Program-made: the position numbers and the translations under genes | NCBI GenBank assembly: GCA_949361645.1 | Contig: OX442419.1 | Coordinates: forward strand, 6,162,714 to 6,226,713 | Direction of reading: 5' to 3' | DNA length: 64,000 nt | From: Spongilla lacustris | Lineage: Eukaryota > Porifera > Demospongiae > Spongillida > Spongillidae | Shown here: positions 1 through 15,100 of the stretch, in pieces | Layout: every line of letters begins with the position of its first letter | Position numbering within the stretch: position 1 is the stretch's first letter | Notes under the pieces: model-generated | The model's input: the letters and a program-made list of their open reading frames with translations, nothing else | Databases searched by the model: none | What the model was told of the DNA's origin: nothing

Positions 1-3000
1 ACTAGTTAGTAAATCTAGATACATATGGATAGTATGTCTGAGTGTATTAGATTTAATTTACCATTGAATGGTTTATGATAAACCATGTTAAACCATAAGT
101 GTTATTTCCAAACTGAGATACTCACAATAGGTATACTATCATTAAAATCATAATAACGACATTTAATAATTAAACCATTACTAGTTAGTAAATCTAGACA
201 CATATGGATAGTATGTCTGAATGTATTAGATTTAATTTACCATTGAATGGTTTATGATAAACCATGTTAAACCATGAGTGTTATTTCCACAATGAGATAT
301 TCACAATAGGTATATTATCATTATAATCATAATAACGACTTTTAATAATTAAACCATTACTAGTTAGTAAATCTAGATACATATGGATAGTATGTCTGAG
401 TGTATTAGATTTAATTTACCATTGAATGGTTTATGATAATCCATGTTAAACCATAAGTGTTATTTCCACACTGAGATATTCACAATAGGTATACTATCAT
501 TAAAATCTTAATAATGACATTTAATAATTAAATCATTACTAGTTAGTAAATCTAGATACATATAGATAGTATGTCTGAGTGTATTAGATTTAATTTACCA
601 TTGAATGGTTTATGATAATCCATGTTAGACCATAAGTGTTAAATCCACACAGCGATATTCACAATAGGTGTTATATCATTGAAATCATAATAACGACAAT
701 TAATAATTAAACCATTACTAGTCAGTAAATCTAGATACATATGGATAGTATGTCTGAGTGTATTAGATTTAATTTACCATTGAATGGTTTATGATAATCC
801 ATGTTAAACCATAAGTGTTATTTCCACACTGAGATATTCACAATAGGTATACTATCATTAAAATCATAATAACGACAATTAATAATTAAACCATTATTAG
901 TTAGTAAATCTAGATACGTAGGGATAGTATGTCTGAGTGTATTAGATTTAATTTACCATTGAATGGTTTATAATAATCCATGATAAACCAAAAGTGTTAT
1001 TTCCACACTGAGATATTCACAATAAGTATACTATAACTAAAATCATAATATGTAAATTTAATAATTAAACCATTACTATTTAGTGAATCTAGATACATAT
1101 AGATAGTATGTCTAAGTGTATTAGATTTAATTTACCATTGAATGGTTTATGATAATCCATGTTAGACCATAAGTGTTAAATCCACACTGAGATATTCACA
1201 ATAGGTGTTATATCATTAAAATCATAATAACGACATTTAATAATTAAACCATTACTAGTTAGTAAATCTAGATACATAGGCATAGTATGTCTGAGTGTAT
1301 TAGATTTAATTTACCATTGAATGGTTTATGATAATCCATGTTAGACCATAAGTGTTAAATCCACACTGAGATATTCACAATAGGTGTTATATCATTAAAA
1401 TCATAATAACGACATTTAATAATTAAACCATTACTAGTTAGGAAATCTAGATACCTAGGCATAGTATGTCTGAGTGTATTAGATTGAATTTACCATTGAA
1501 TGGTTTATGATAATCCATGTTAAACCATAAGTGTTATTTCCACACTGAGATATTCACAATAGGTATACTATCATTACAATCATAATAACGACAATTAATA
1601 ATTAAACCATTACTTGTTAGTAAATCTAGATACATATGGATAGTATGTCTGAGTGTATTAGATTTAATTTACCATTGAATGGTTTATAATAATCCATGAT
1701 AAACCATGTGTTATTTCCACTCTGAGATATTCACAATAAGTATACTATCACTAAAATCATAATATTTAAATTTAATAATTAAACCATGACTTGTTAGTAA
1801 ATCTATATACATATGGATAGTATGTCTGAGTGTATTAGATTTAATTTACCATTGAATGGTTTATGATAATCCATGTTAAACCATAAGTGTTATTTCCACA
1901 CTGAGATATTCACAATAGGTCTACTATCATTAAAATCTTAATAATGACATTTAATAATTAAATCATTACTAGTTAGTAAATCTAGATACATATAGATAGT
2001 ATGTCTGAGTGTATTTGATTTAATTTACCATTGAATGGTTTATAATAATCCATGTTAGACCATAAGTGTTAAATCCACACAGCGATATTCACAATAGGTG
2101 TTATATCATTGAAATCATAATAACGACATTTAATAATTAAACCATTACTAGTTATTAAATCAAGATACATATAGATAGTATGTCTGAGTGTATTAGATTT
2201 AATTTACCATTGAATGGTTTATGATAATCCATGTTAAACCATAAGTGTTATTTCCACACTGAGATATTCACAATAGGTATACTATCATTACAATCATAAT
2301 AACGACAATTAATAATTAAACCATTACTTGTTAGTAAATCTAGATACATATGGATAGTATGTCTGAGTGTATTAGATTTAATTTACCATTGAATGGTTTA
2401 TAATAATCCATGATAAACCATGTGTTATTTCCACACTGAGATATTCACAATAAGTATACTATCACTAAAATCATAATATTTAAATTTAATAATTAAACCA
2501 TTACTAGTTATTAAATCAAGATACATATAGATAGTATGTCTGAGTGTATTAGATTTAATTTACCTTTGAATGGTTTATGATAATCCATGTTAAACCATGT
2601 GTTATTTCCACACTGAGATATTCACAATAGGTTTACTATCATTAAAATCATAATAACGACATTTAATAATTAAACCATTACTGATTAGTAAATCTAGATA
2701 CATTTGGATAGTATGTCTGAGTGTATTAGATTTAATTTACCATTGAATCGTTTATGATAAACTATATTAAACCACACTGAGATAATCACAATAGATATAT
2801 TATCACTAAAATCATAATATGTACTTTTAATAATTAAACCATTACTGATTAGTAAATCTAGATACATATGGGTAGTATGTCTGAGTGTATTAGATTTAAT
2901 TTACCATTGAATGGTTTATGATAAACCATGTTAAACCATAAGTGTTATTTCCACAATGAGATATTCACAATAGGTATATTACCATTATAATCATAATAAC

Positions 3001-5170
3001 GACATTTAATAATTAAACCATTACTAGTTAGTGAATCTAGATACATATAGATAGTATGTCTAAGTGTATTGGATTTAATTTACCATTGATTGGTTTATGA
3101 TAATCCATGTTAGACCATAAGTGTTAAATCCACACTGAGATATTCACAATAGGTGTTATATCATTAAAATCATAATAACGACATTTAATAATTAAACCAT
3201 TACTAGTTAGTAAATCTAGATACATAGGGATAGTATGTCTGAGTGTATTAGATTTAATTTACCATTGAATGGTTTATGATAATCGATGTTAAACCATAAG
3301 TGTTATTTCCACATTGAGATATTCACAATAGGTATACTATCATTAAAATCTTAATAACGACAATTAATAATTAAACCATTACTAGTTAGTAAATCTAGAT
3401 ACATATGGATAGTATGTCTGAGTGTATTAGATTTAATTTACCATTGAATGGTTTATGATAAACCATGTTAAACCATAAGTGTTAAATCCACACTGAGATA
3501 TTCACAATAGGTGTTATATCATTAAAATCATAATAACGACATTTAAAAATTAAACCATTACTAGTTAGTAAATCTCGATACATAGGGTTAGTATGTCTGA
3601 GTGTATTAGATTTAATTTACCATTGAATGGTTTATGATAATCCATGTTAGACCATAAGTGTTAAATCCACACAGCGATATTCACAATAGGTGTTATATCA
3701 TTGAAATCATAATAACAACATTTAATAATTAAACCATTACTAGTTATTAAATCTAGATACATATAGATAGTATGTCTGAGTGTATTAGATTTAATTTACC
3801 ATTGAATGGTTTATGATTATCCATGTTAGACCATAAGTGTTAAATCCACACTGAGATATTCACAATAGGTGTTATATCATTAAAATCATAATAACGACAT
3901 TTAAAAATTAAACCATTACTAGTTAGTAAATCTCGATACATAGGGTTAGTATGTCTGAGTGTATTAGATTTAATTTACCATTGAATGGTTTGTGATGATC
4001 CATGTTAAACCATAAGTGTTATTTCCACACTGAGATATTCACAATAGGTATACTATCATTAAAATCATAATAACGACAATTAATAAATAAACGATTACTA
4101 GTTAGTAAATCTAGATACATATGGATAGTATGTCTGAGTGTATTAGATTTAATTTACCATTGAATGGTTTATGATAAACCATGTTAAACCATAAGTGTTA
4201 AATCCACACTGAGATATTCACAATAGGTGTTATATCATTAAAATCACAATAACGACATTTAATAATTAAACCATTTCTGATTAGTAAATCTAGATACATA
4301 TGGATAGTATGACTGAGTGTATTAGATTTACTTTACCATTGAATGGTTTATCATAATCAATGTTAAACGATAAGTGTTATTTCCACACTGAGATATTCAC
4401 AATAGGTTTACTATCATTAAAATAATAATAACGACATTTAATAATTTAACCATTACTAGTTAGTAAATGTCGATACATAGGGTTAGTATGTCTGAGTGTA
4501 TTAGATTTAATTTACCATTGAATGGTTTGTGATGATCCATGTTAAACCATAAGTGTTATTTCCACACTGAGATATTCACAATAGGTATACTATCATTAAA
4601 ATCATAATAACGACAATTAATAAATAAACGATTACTAGTTAGTAAATCTAGATACATATGGATAGTATGTCTGAGTGTATTAGATTTAATTTACCATTGA
4701 ATGGTTTATGATAAACCATGTTAAACCATAAGTGCTAAATCCACACTGAGATATTCACAATAGGTGTTATATCATTAAAATCATAATAACGACATTTAAT
4801 AATTAAACCATTTCTGATTAGTAAATCTAGATACATATGGATAGTATGACTGAGTGTATTAGATTTAATTTACCATTGAATGGTTTATCATAATCAATGT
4901 TAAACGATAAGTGTTATTTCCACACTGAGATATTCACAATAGGTTTACTATCATTAAAATCATAATAACGACATTTAATAATTTAACCATTACTGATTAG
5001 TAAATCTAGATACATTTGGATAGTATGTCTGAGTGTATTAGATTTAATTTACCATTGAATGGTTTATGATAATCCATGTTAAACCATAAGTGTTATTTCC
5101 ACACTGAGATATTCACAATAGGTATACTATCATTACAATCATAATAACGACAATTAAAAATTAAACCATT
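1..5170 (+). repeat. Satellite A higher-order repeat, reference copy (29 monomers)
   Basis: This block is repeated almost base for base later in the array, so it acts as a higher-order unit. The same starting monomer (with the linked variants TTCCAAACTGAG and GATACTCACAA) recurs at 5171 and 12110. The 5170-bp length equals 29 monomers, 25 of 179 bp, three of 177 bp and one of 164 bp. Whether position 1 is the real unit boundary cannot be known because the window starts there. Mapping to later blocks: 5171-7411 is a rearranged partial copy, about 7412-12109 matches 473-5170 at offset 6939, and 12110-15549 matches 1-3440 at offset 12109. Confidence 0.9.
3918..4991 (+). repeat. Tandem duplication of a 3-monomer block (2 x 537 bp)
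   Basis: The trimer 3918-4454 is followed directly by 4455-4991 at an offset of exactly 537 bp (3 x 179). Both contain the rare variants TACATAGGGTTAG, GTTTGTGATGATCC, AATAAATAAACGATTACTAG and TATCATAATCAATG. I found about five differences by eye, such as TCTCGATAC against TGTCGATAC and GTGTTAAAT against GTGCTAAAT. The same pair is present near 10857-11930. The related segment around 37200-38100 has only one copy, so the duplication probably arose inside this lineage before the higher-order unit was copied. Confidence 0.88.
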
Positions 5171-7411
5171 ACTAGTTAGTAAATCTAGATACATATGGAT
5201 AGTATGTCTGAGTGTATTAGATTTAATTTACCATTGAATGGTTTATGATAAACCATGTTAAACCATAAGTGTTATTTCCAAACTGAGATACTCACAATAG
5301 GTATACTATCATTAAAATCATAATAACGACATTTAATAATTAAACCATTACTAGTTAGTAAATCTAGACACATATGGATAGTATGTCTGAATGTATTAGA
5401 TTTAATTTACCATTGAATGGTTTATGATAAACCATGTTAAACCATGAGTGTTATTTCCACAATGAGATATTCACAATAGGTATATTATCATTATAATCAT
5501 AATAACGACTTTTAATAATTAAACCATTACTAGTTAGTAAATCTAGATACATATGGATAGTATGTCTGAGTGTATTAGATTTAATTTACCATTGAATGGT
5601 TTATGATAATCCATGTTAGACCATAAGTGTTAAATCCACACTGAGATATTCACAATAGGTGTTATATCATTAAAATCATAATAACGACATTTAATAATTA
5701 AACCATTACTAGTTAGGAAATCTAGATACCTAGGCATAGTATGTCTGAGTGTATTAGATTGAATTTACCATTGAATGGTTTATGATAATCCATGTTAAAC
5801 CATAAGTGTTATTTCCACACTGAGATATTCACAATAGGTATACTATCATTACAATCATAATAACGACAATTAATAATTAAACCATTACTTGTTAGTAAAT
5901 CTAGATACATATGGATAGTATGTCTGAGTGTATTAGATTTAATTTACCATTGAATGGTTTATAATAATCCATGATAAACCATGTGTTATTTCCACTCTGA
6001 GATATTCACAATAAGTATACTATCACTAAAATCATAATATTTAAATTTAATAATTAAACCATGACTTGTTAGTAAATCTATATACATATGGATAGTATGT
6101 CTGAGTGTATTAGATTTAATTTACCATTGAATGGTTTATGATAATCCATGTTAAACCATAAGTGTTATTTCCACACTGAGATATTCACAATAGGTCTACT
6201 ATCATTAAAATCTTAATAATGACATTTAATAATTAAATCATTACTAGTTAGTAAATCTAGATACATATAGATAGTATGTCTGAGTGTATTTGATTTAATT
6301 TACCATTGAATGGTTTATAATAATCCATGTTAGACCATAAGTGTTAAATCCACACAGCGATATTCACAATAGGTGTTATATCATTGAAATCATAATAACG
6401 ACATTTAATAATTAAACCATTACTAGTTATTAAATCAAGATACATATAGATAGTATGTCTGAGTGTATTAGATTTAATTTACCATTGAATGGTTTATGAT
6501 AATCCATGTTAAACCATAAGTGTTATTTCCACACTGAGATATTCACAATAGGTATACTATCATTACAATCATAATAACGACAATTAATAATTAAACCATT
6601 ACTTGTTAGTAAATCTAGATACATATGGATAGTATGTCTGAGTGTATTAGATTTAATTTACCATTGAATGGTTTATAATAATCCATGATAAACCATGTGT
6701 TATTTCCACACTGAGATATTCACAATAAGTATACTATCACTAAAATCATAATATTTAAATTTAATAATTAAACCATTACTAGTTATTAAATCAAGATACA
6801 TATAGATAGTATGTCTGAGTGTATTAGATTTAATTTACCTTTGAATGGTTTATGATAATCCATGTTAAACCATGTGTTATTTCCACACTGAGATATTCAC
6901 AATAGGTTTACTATCATTAAAATCATAATAACGACATTTAATAATTAAACCATTACTGATTAGTAAATCTAGATACATTTGGATAGTATGTCTGAGTGTA
7001 TTAGATTTAATTTACCATTGAATCGTTTATGATAAACTATATTAAACCACACTGAGATAATCACAATAGATATATTATCACTAAAATCATAATATGTACT
7101 TTTAATAATTAAACCATTACTGATTAGTAAATCTAGATACATATGGGTAGTATGTCTGAGTGTATTAGATTTAATTTACCATTGAATGGTTTATGATAAA
7201 CCATGTTAAACCATAAGTGTTATTTCCACAATGAGATATTCACAATAGGTATATTACCATTATAATCATAATAACGACATTTAATAATTAAACCATTACT
7301 AGTTAGTGAATCTAGATACATATAGATAGTATGTCTAAGTGTATTGGATTTAATTTACCATTGATTGGTTTATGATAATCCATGTTAGACCATAAGTGTT
7401 AAATCCACACT
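5171..7411 (+). repeat. Rearranged partial higher-order copy with two chimeric monomers
   Basis: The block starts like position 1. In the monomer 5529-5707 it switches from the monomer-3 type (359-537) to the type at 1254, skipping five monomers. It then follows the reference from 1433 onward at offset 4275. In monomer 7298-7476 it switches again: the first half equals the monomer at 3028 (AAGTGTATTGG, CCATTGATTGG), while the second half equals the monomer at 359 (AATCTTAATAATGAC, AAATCATTACTAG). Both switches are in register, so monomer length is preserved. This is what unequal homologous exchange between monomers produces. Confidence 0.88.
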
Positions 7412-10400
7412 GAGATATTCACAATAGGTATACTATCATTAAAATCTTAATAATGACATTTAATAATTAAATCATTACTAGTTAGTAAATCTAGATACAT
7501 ATAGATAGTATGTCTGAGTGTATTAGATTTAATTTACCATTGAATGGTTTATGATAATCCATGTTAGACCATAAGTGTTAAATCCACACAGCGATATTCA
7601 CAATAGGTGTTATATCATTGAAATCATAATAACGACAATTAATAATTAAACCATTACTAGTCAGTAAATCTAGATACATATGGATAGTATGTCTGAGTGT
7701 ATTAGATTTAATTTACCATTGAATGGTTTATGATAATCCATGTTAAACCATAAGTGTTATTTCCACACTGAGATATTCACAATAGGTATACTATCATTAA
7801 AATCATAATAACGACAATTAATAATTAAACCATTATTAGTTAGTAAATCTAGATACGTAGGGATAGTATGTCTGAGTGTATTAGATTTAATTTACCATTG
7901 AATGGTTTATAATAATCCATGATAAACCAAAAGTGTTATTTCCACACTGAGATATTCACAATAAGTATACTATAACTAAAATCATAATATGTAAATTTAA
8001 TAATTAAACCATTACTATTTAGTGAATCTAGATACATATAGATAGTATGTCTAAGTGTATTAGATTTAATTTACCATTGAATGGTTTATGATAATCCATG
8101 TTAGACCATAAGTGTTAAATCCACACTGAGATATTCACAATAGGTGTTATATCATTAAAATCATAATAACGACATTTAATAATTAAACCATTACTAGTTA
8201 GTAAATCTAGATACATAGGCATAGTATGTCTGAGTGTATTAGATTTAATTTACCATTGAATGGTTTATGATAATCCATGTTAGACCATAAGTGTTAAATC
8301 CACACTGAGATATTCACAATAGGTGTTATATCATTAAAATCATAATAACGACATTTAATAATTAAACCATTACTAGTTAGGAAATCTAGATACCTAGGCA
8401 TAGTATGTCTGAGTGTATTAGATTGAATTTACCATTGAATGGTTTATGATAATCCATGTTAAACCATAAGTGTTATTTCCACACTGAGATATTCACAATA
8501 GGTATACTATCATTACAATCATAATAACGACAATTAATAATTAAACCATTACTTGTTAGTAAATCTAGATACATATGGATAGTATGTCTGAGTGTATTAG
8601 ATTTAATTTACCATTGAATGGTTTATAATAATCCATGATAAACCATGTGTTATTTCCACTCTGAGATATTCACAATAAGTATACTATCACTAAAATCATA
8701 ATATTTAAATTTAATAATTAAACCATGACTTGTTAGTAAATCTATATACATATGGATAGTATGTCTGAGTGTATTAGATTTAATTTACCATTGAATGGTT
8801 TATGATAATCCATGTTAAACCATAAGTGTTATTTCCACACTGAGATATTCACAATAGGTCTACTATCATTAAAATCTTAATAATGACATTTAATAATTAA
8901 ATCATTACTAGTTAGTAAATCTAGATACATATAGATAGTATGTCTGAGTGTATTTGATTTAATTTACCATTGAATGGTTTATAATAATCCATGTTAGACC
9001 ATAAGTGTTAAATCCACACAGCGATATTCACAATAGGTGTTATATCATTGAAATCATAATAACGACATTTAATAATTAAACCATTACTAGTTATTAAATC
9101 AAGATACATATAGATAGTATGTCTGAGTGTATTAGATTTAATTTACCATTGAATGGTTTATGATAATCCATGTTAAACCATAAGTGTTATTTCCACACTG
9201 AGATATTCACAATAGGTATACTATCATTACAATCATAATAACGACAATTAATAATTAAACCATTACTTGTTAGTAAATCTAGATACATATGGATAGTATG
9301 TCTGAGTGTATTAGATTTAATTTACCATTGAATGGTTTATAATAATCCATGATAAACCATGTGTTATTTCCACACTGAGATATTCACAATAAGTATACTA
9401 TCACTAAAATCATAATATTTAAATTTAATAATTAAACCATTACTAGTTATTAAATCAAGATACATATAGATAGTATGTCTGAGTGTATTAGATTTAATTT
9501 ACCTTTGAATGGTTTATGATAATCCATGTTAAACCATGTGTTATTTCCACACTGAGATATTCACAATAGGTTTACTATCATTAAAATCATAATAACGACA
9601 TTTAATAATTAAACCATTACTGATTAGTAAATCTAGATACATTTGGATAGTATGTCTGAGTGTATTAGATTTAATTTACCATTGAATCGTTTATGATAAA
9701 CTATATTAAACCACACTGAGATAATCACAATAGATATATTATCACTAAAATCATAATATGTACTTTTAATAATTAAACCATTACTGATTAGTAAATCTAG
9801 ATACATATGGGTAGTATGTCTGAGTGTATTAGATTTAATTTACCATTGAATGGTTTATGATAAACCATGTTAAACCATAAGTGTTATTTCCACAATGAGA
9901 TATTCACAATAGGTATATTACCATTATAATCATAATAACGACATTTAATAATTAAACCATTACTAGTTAGTGAATCTAGATACATATAGATAGTATGTCT
10001 AAGTGTATTGGATTTAATTTACCATTGATTGGTTTATGATAATCCATGTTAGACCATAAGTGTTAAATCCACACTGAGATATTCACAATAGGTGTTATAT
10101 CATTAAAATCATAATAACGACATTTAATAATTAAACCATTACTAGTTAGTAAATCTAGATACATAGGGATAGTATGTCTGAGTGTATTAGATTTAATTTA
10201 CCATTGAATGGTTTATGATAATTGATGTTAAACCATAAGTGTTATTTCCACATTGAGATATTCACAATAGGTATACTATCATTAAAATCTTAATAACGAC
10301 AATTAATAATTAAACCATTACTAGTTAGTAAATCTAGATACATATGGATAGTATGTCTGAGTGTATTAGATTTAATTTACCATTGAATGGTTTATGATAA

Positions 10401-12109
10401 ACCATGTTAAACCATAAGTGTTAAATCCACACTGAGATATTCACAATAGGTGTTATATCATTAAAATCATAATAACGACATTTAAAAATTAAACCATTAC
10501 TAGTTAGTAAATCTCGATACATAGGGTTAGTATGTCTGAGTGTATTAGATTTAATTTACCATTGAATGGTTTATGATAATCCATGTTAGACCATAAGTGT
10601 TAAATCCACACAGCGATATTCACAATAGGTGTTATATCATTGAAATCATAATAACAACATTTAATAATTAAACCATTACTAGTTATTAAATCTAGATACA
10701 TATAGATAGTATGTCTGAGTGTATTAGATTTAATTTACCATTGAATGGTTTATGATTATCCATGTTAGACCATAAGTGTTAAATCCACACTGAGATATTC
10801 ACAATAGGTGTTATATCATTAAAATCATAATAACGACATTTAAAAATTAAACCATTACTAGTTAGTAAATCTCGATACATAGGGTTAGTATGTCTGAGTG
10901 TATTAGATTTAATTTACCATTGAATGGTTTGTGATGATCCATGTTAAACCATAAGTGTTATTTCCACACTGAGATATTCACAATAGGTATACTATCATTA
11001 AAATCATAATAACGACAATTAATAAATAAACGATTACTAGTTAGTAAATCTAGATACATATGGATAGTATGTCTGAGTGTATTAGATTTAATTTACCATT
11101 GAATGGTTTATGATAAACCATGTTAAACCATAAGTGTTAAATCCACACTGAGATATTCACAATAGGTGTTATATCATTAAAATCACAATAACGACATTTA
11201 ATAATTAAACCATTTCTGATTAGTAAATCTAGATACATATGGATAGTATGACTGAGTGTATTAGATTTACTTTACCATTGAATGGTTTATCATAATCAAT
11301 GTTAAACGATAAGTGTTATTTCCACACTGAGATATTCACAATAGGTTTACTATCATTAAAATAATAATAACGACATTTAATAATTTAACCATTACTAGTT
11401 AGTAAATGTCGATACATAGGGTTAGTATGTCTGAGTGTATTAGATTTAATTTACCATTGAATGGTTTGTGATGATCCATGTTAAACCATAAGTGTTATTT
11501 CCACACTGAGATATTCACAATAGGTATACTATCATTAAAATCATAATAACGACAATTAATAAATAAACGATTACTAGTTAGTAAATCTAGATACATATGG
11601 ATAGTATGTCTGAGTGTATTAGATTTAATTTACCATTGAATGGTTTATGATAAACCATGTTAAACCATAAGTGCTAAATCCACACTGAGATATTCACAAT
11701 AGGTGTTATATCATTAAAATCATAATAACGACATTTAATAATTAAACCATTTCTGATTAGTAAATCTAGATACATATGGATAGTATGACTGAGTGTATTA
11801 GATTTAATTTACCATTGAATGGTTTATCATAATCAATGTTAAACGATAAGTGTTATTTCCACACTGAGATATTCACAATAGGTTTACTATCATTAAAATC
11901 ATAATAACGACATTTAATAATTTAACCATTACTGATTAGTAAATCTAGATACATTTGGATAGTATGTCTGAGTGTATTAGATTTAATTTACCATTGAATG
12001 GTTTATGATAATCCATGTTAAACCATAAGTGTTATTTCCACACTGAGATATTCACAATAGGTATACTATCATTACAATCATAATAACGACAATTAAAAAT
12101 TAAACCATT
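7412..12109 (+). repeat. Higher-order repeat copy (reference 473-5170, offset 6939)
   Basis: From the second half of monomer 7298-7476 to 12109 the sequence follows the reference block monomer by monomer, including the diagnostic 164-bp monomer, the ACCTAGGCATAG monomer and the trimer duplication. The only substitution I spotted by eye is near 10223 (AATTGATG where the reference at about 3284 has AATCGATG). Such near-identity over 4.7 kb points to very recent amplification or gene conversion. An assembly artefact should also be considered. Confidence 0.88.
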
Positions 12110-15100
12110 ACTAGTTAGTAAATCTAGATACATATGGATAGTATGTCTGAGTGTATTAGATTTAATTTACCATTGAATGGTTTATGATAAACCATGTTAA
12201 ACCATAAGTGTTATTTCCAAACTGAGATACTCACAATAGGTATACTATCATTAAAATCATAATAACGACATTTAATAATTAAACCATTACTAGTTAGTAA
12301 ATCTAGACACATATGGATAGTATGTCTGAATGTATTAGATTTAATTTACCATTGAATGGTTTATGATAAACCATGTTAAACCATGAGTGTTATTTCCACA
12401 ATGAGATATTCACAATAGGTATATTATCATTATAATCATAATAACGACTTTTAATAATTAAACCATTACTAGTTAGTAAATCTAGATACATATGGATAGT
12501 ATGTCTGAGTGTATTAGATTTAATTTACCATTGAATGGTTTATGATAATCCATGTTAAACCATAAGTGTTATTTCCACACTGAGATATTCACAATAGGTA
12601 TACTATCATTAAAATCTTAATAATGACATTTAATAATTAAATCATTACTAGTTAGTAAATCTAGATACATATAGATAGTATGTCTGAGTGTATTAGATTT
12701 AATTTACCATTGAATGGTTTATGATAATCCATGTTAGACCATAAGTGTTAAATCCACACAGCGATATTCACAATAGGTGTTATATCATTGAAATCATAAT
12801 AACGACAATTAATAATTAAACCATTACTAGTCAGTAAATCTAGATACATATGGATAGTATGTCTGAGTGTATTAGATTTAATTTACCATTGAATGGTTTA
12901 TGATAATCCATGTTAAACCATAAGTGTTATTTCCACACTGAGATATTCACAATAGGTATACTATCATTAAAATCATAATAACGACAATTAATAATTAAAC
13001 CATTATTAGTTAGTAAATCTAGATACGTAGGGATAGTATGTCTGAGTGTATTAGATTTAATTTACCATTGAATGGTTTATAATAATCCATGATAAACCAA
13101 AAGTGTTATTTCCACACTGAGATATTCACAATAAGTATACTATAACTAAAATCATAATATGTAAATTTAATAATTAAACCATTACTATTTAGTGAATCTA
13201 GATACATATAGATAGTATGTCTAAGTGTATTAGATTTAATTTACCATTGAATGGTTTATGATAATCCATGTTAGACCATAAGTGTTAAATCCACACTGAG
13301 ATATTCACAATAGGTGTTATATCATTAAAATCATAATAACGACATTTAATAATTAAACCATTACTAGTTAGTAAATCTAGATACATAGGCATAGTATGTC
13401 TGAGTGTATTAGATTTAATTTACCATTGAATGGTTTATGATAATCCATGTTAGACCATAAGTGTTAAATCCACACTGAGATATTCACAATAGGTGTTATA
13501 TCATTAAAATCATAATAACGACATTTAATAATTAAACCATTACTAGTTAGGAAATCTAGATACCTAGGCATAGTATGTCTGAGTGTATTAGATTGAATTT
13601 ACCATTGAATGGTTTATGATAATCCATGTTAAACCATAAGTGTTATTTCCACACTGAGATATTCACAATAGGTATACTATCATTACAATCATAATAACGA
13701 CAATTAATAATTAAACCATTACTTGTTAGTAAATCTAGATACATATGGATAGTATGTCTGAGTGTATTAGATTTAATTTACCATTGAATGGTTTATAATA
13801 ATCCATGATAAACCATGTGTTATTTCCACTCTGAGATATTCACAATAAGTATACTATCACTAAAATCATAATATTTAAATTTAATAATTAAACCATGACT
13901 TGTTAGTAAATCTATATACATATGGATAGTATGTCTGAGTGTATTAGATTTAATTTACCATTGAATGGTTTATGATAATCCATGTTAAACCATAAGTGTT
14001 ATTTCCACACTGAGATATTCACAATAGGTCTACTATCATTAAAATCTTAATAATGACATTTAATAATTAAATCATTACTAGTTAGTAAATCTAGATACAT
14101 ATAGATAGTATGTCTGAGTGTATTTGATTTAATTTACCATTGAATGGTTTATAATAATCCATGTTAGACCATAAGTGTTAAATCCACACAGCGATATTCA
14201 CAATAGGTGTTATATCATTGAAATCATAATAACGACATTTAATAATTAAACCATTACTAGTTATTAAATCAAGATACATATAGATAGTATGTCTGAGTGT
14301 ATTAGATTTAATTTACCATTGAATGGTTTATGATAATCCATGTTAAACCATAAGTGTTATTTCCACACTGAGATATTCACAATAGGTATACTATCATTAC
14401 AATCATAATAACGACAATTAATAATTAAACCATTACTTGTTAGTAAATCTAGATACATATGGATAGTATGTCTGAGTGTATTAGATTTAATTTACCATTG
14501 AATGGTTTATAATAATCCATGATAAACCATGTGTTATTTCCACACTGAGATATTCACAATAAGTATACTATCACTAAAATCATAATATTTAAATTTAATA
14601 ATTAAACCATTACTAGTTATTAAATCAAGATACATATACATAGTATGTCTGAGTGTATTAGATTTAATTTACCTTTGAATGGTTTATGATAATCCATGTT
14701 AAACCATGTGTTATTTCCACACTGAGATATTCACAATAGGTTTACTATCATTAAAATCATAATAACGACATTTAATAATTAAACCATTACTGATTAGTAA
14801 ATCTAGATACATTTGGATAGTATGTCTGAGTGTATTAGATTTAATTTACCATTGAATCGTTTATGATAAACTATATTAAACCACACTGAGATAATCACAA
14901 TAGATATATTATCACTAAAATCATAATATGTACTTTTAATAATTAAACCATTACTGATTAGTAAATCTAGATACATATGGATAGTATGTCTGAGTGTATT
15001 AGATTTAATTTACCATTGAATGGTTTATGATAAACCATGTTAAACCATAAGTGTTATTTCCACAATGAGATATTCACAATAGGTATATTACCATTATAAT

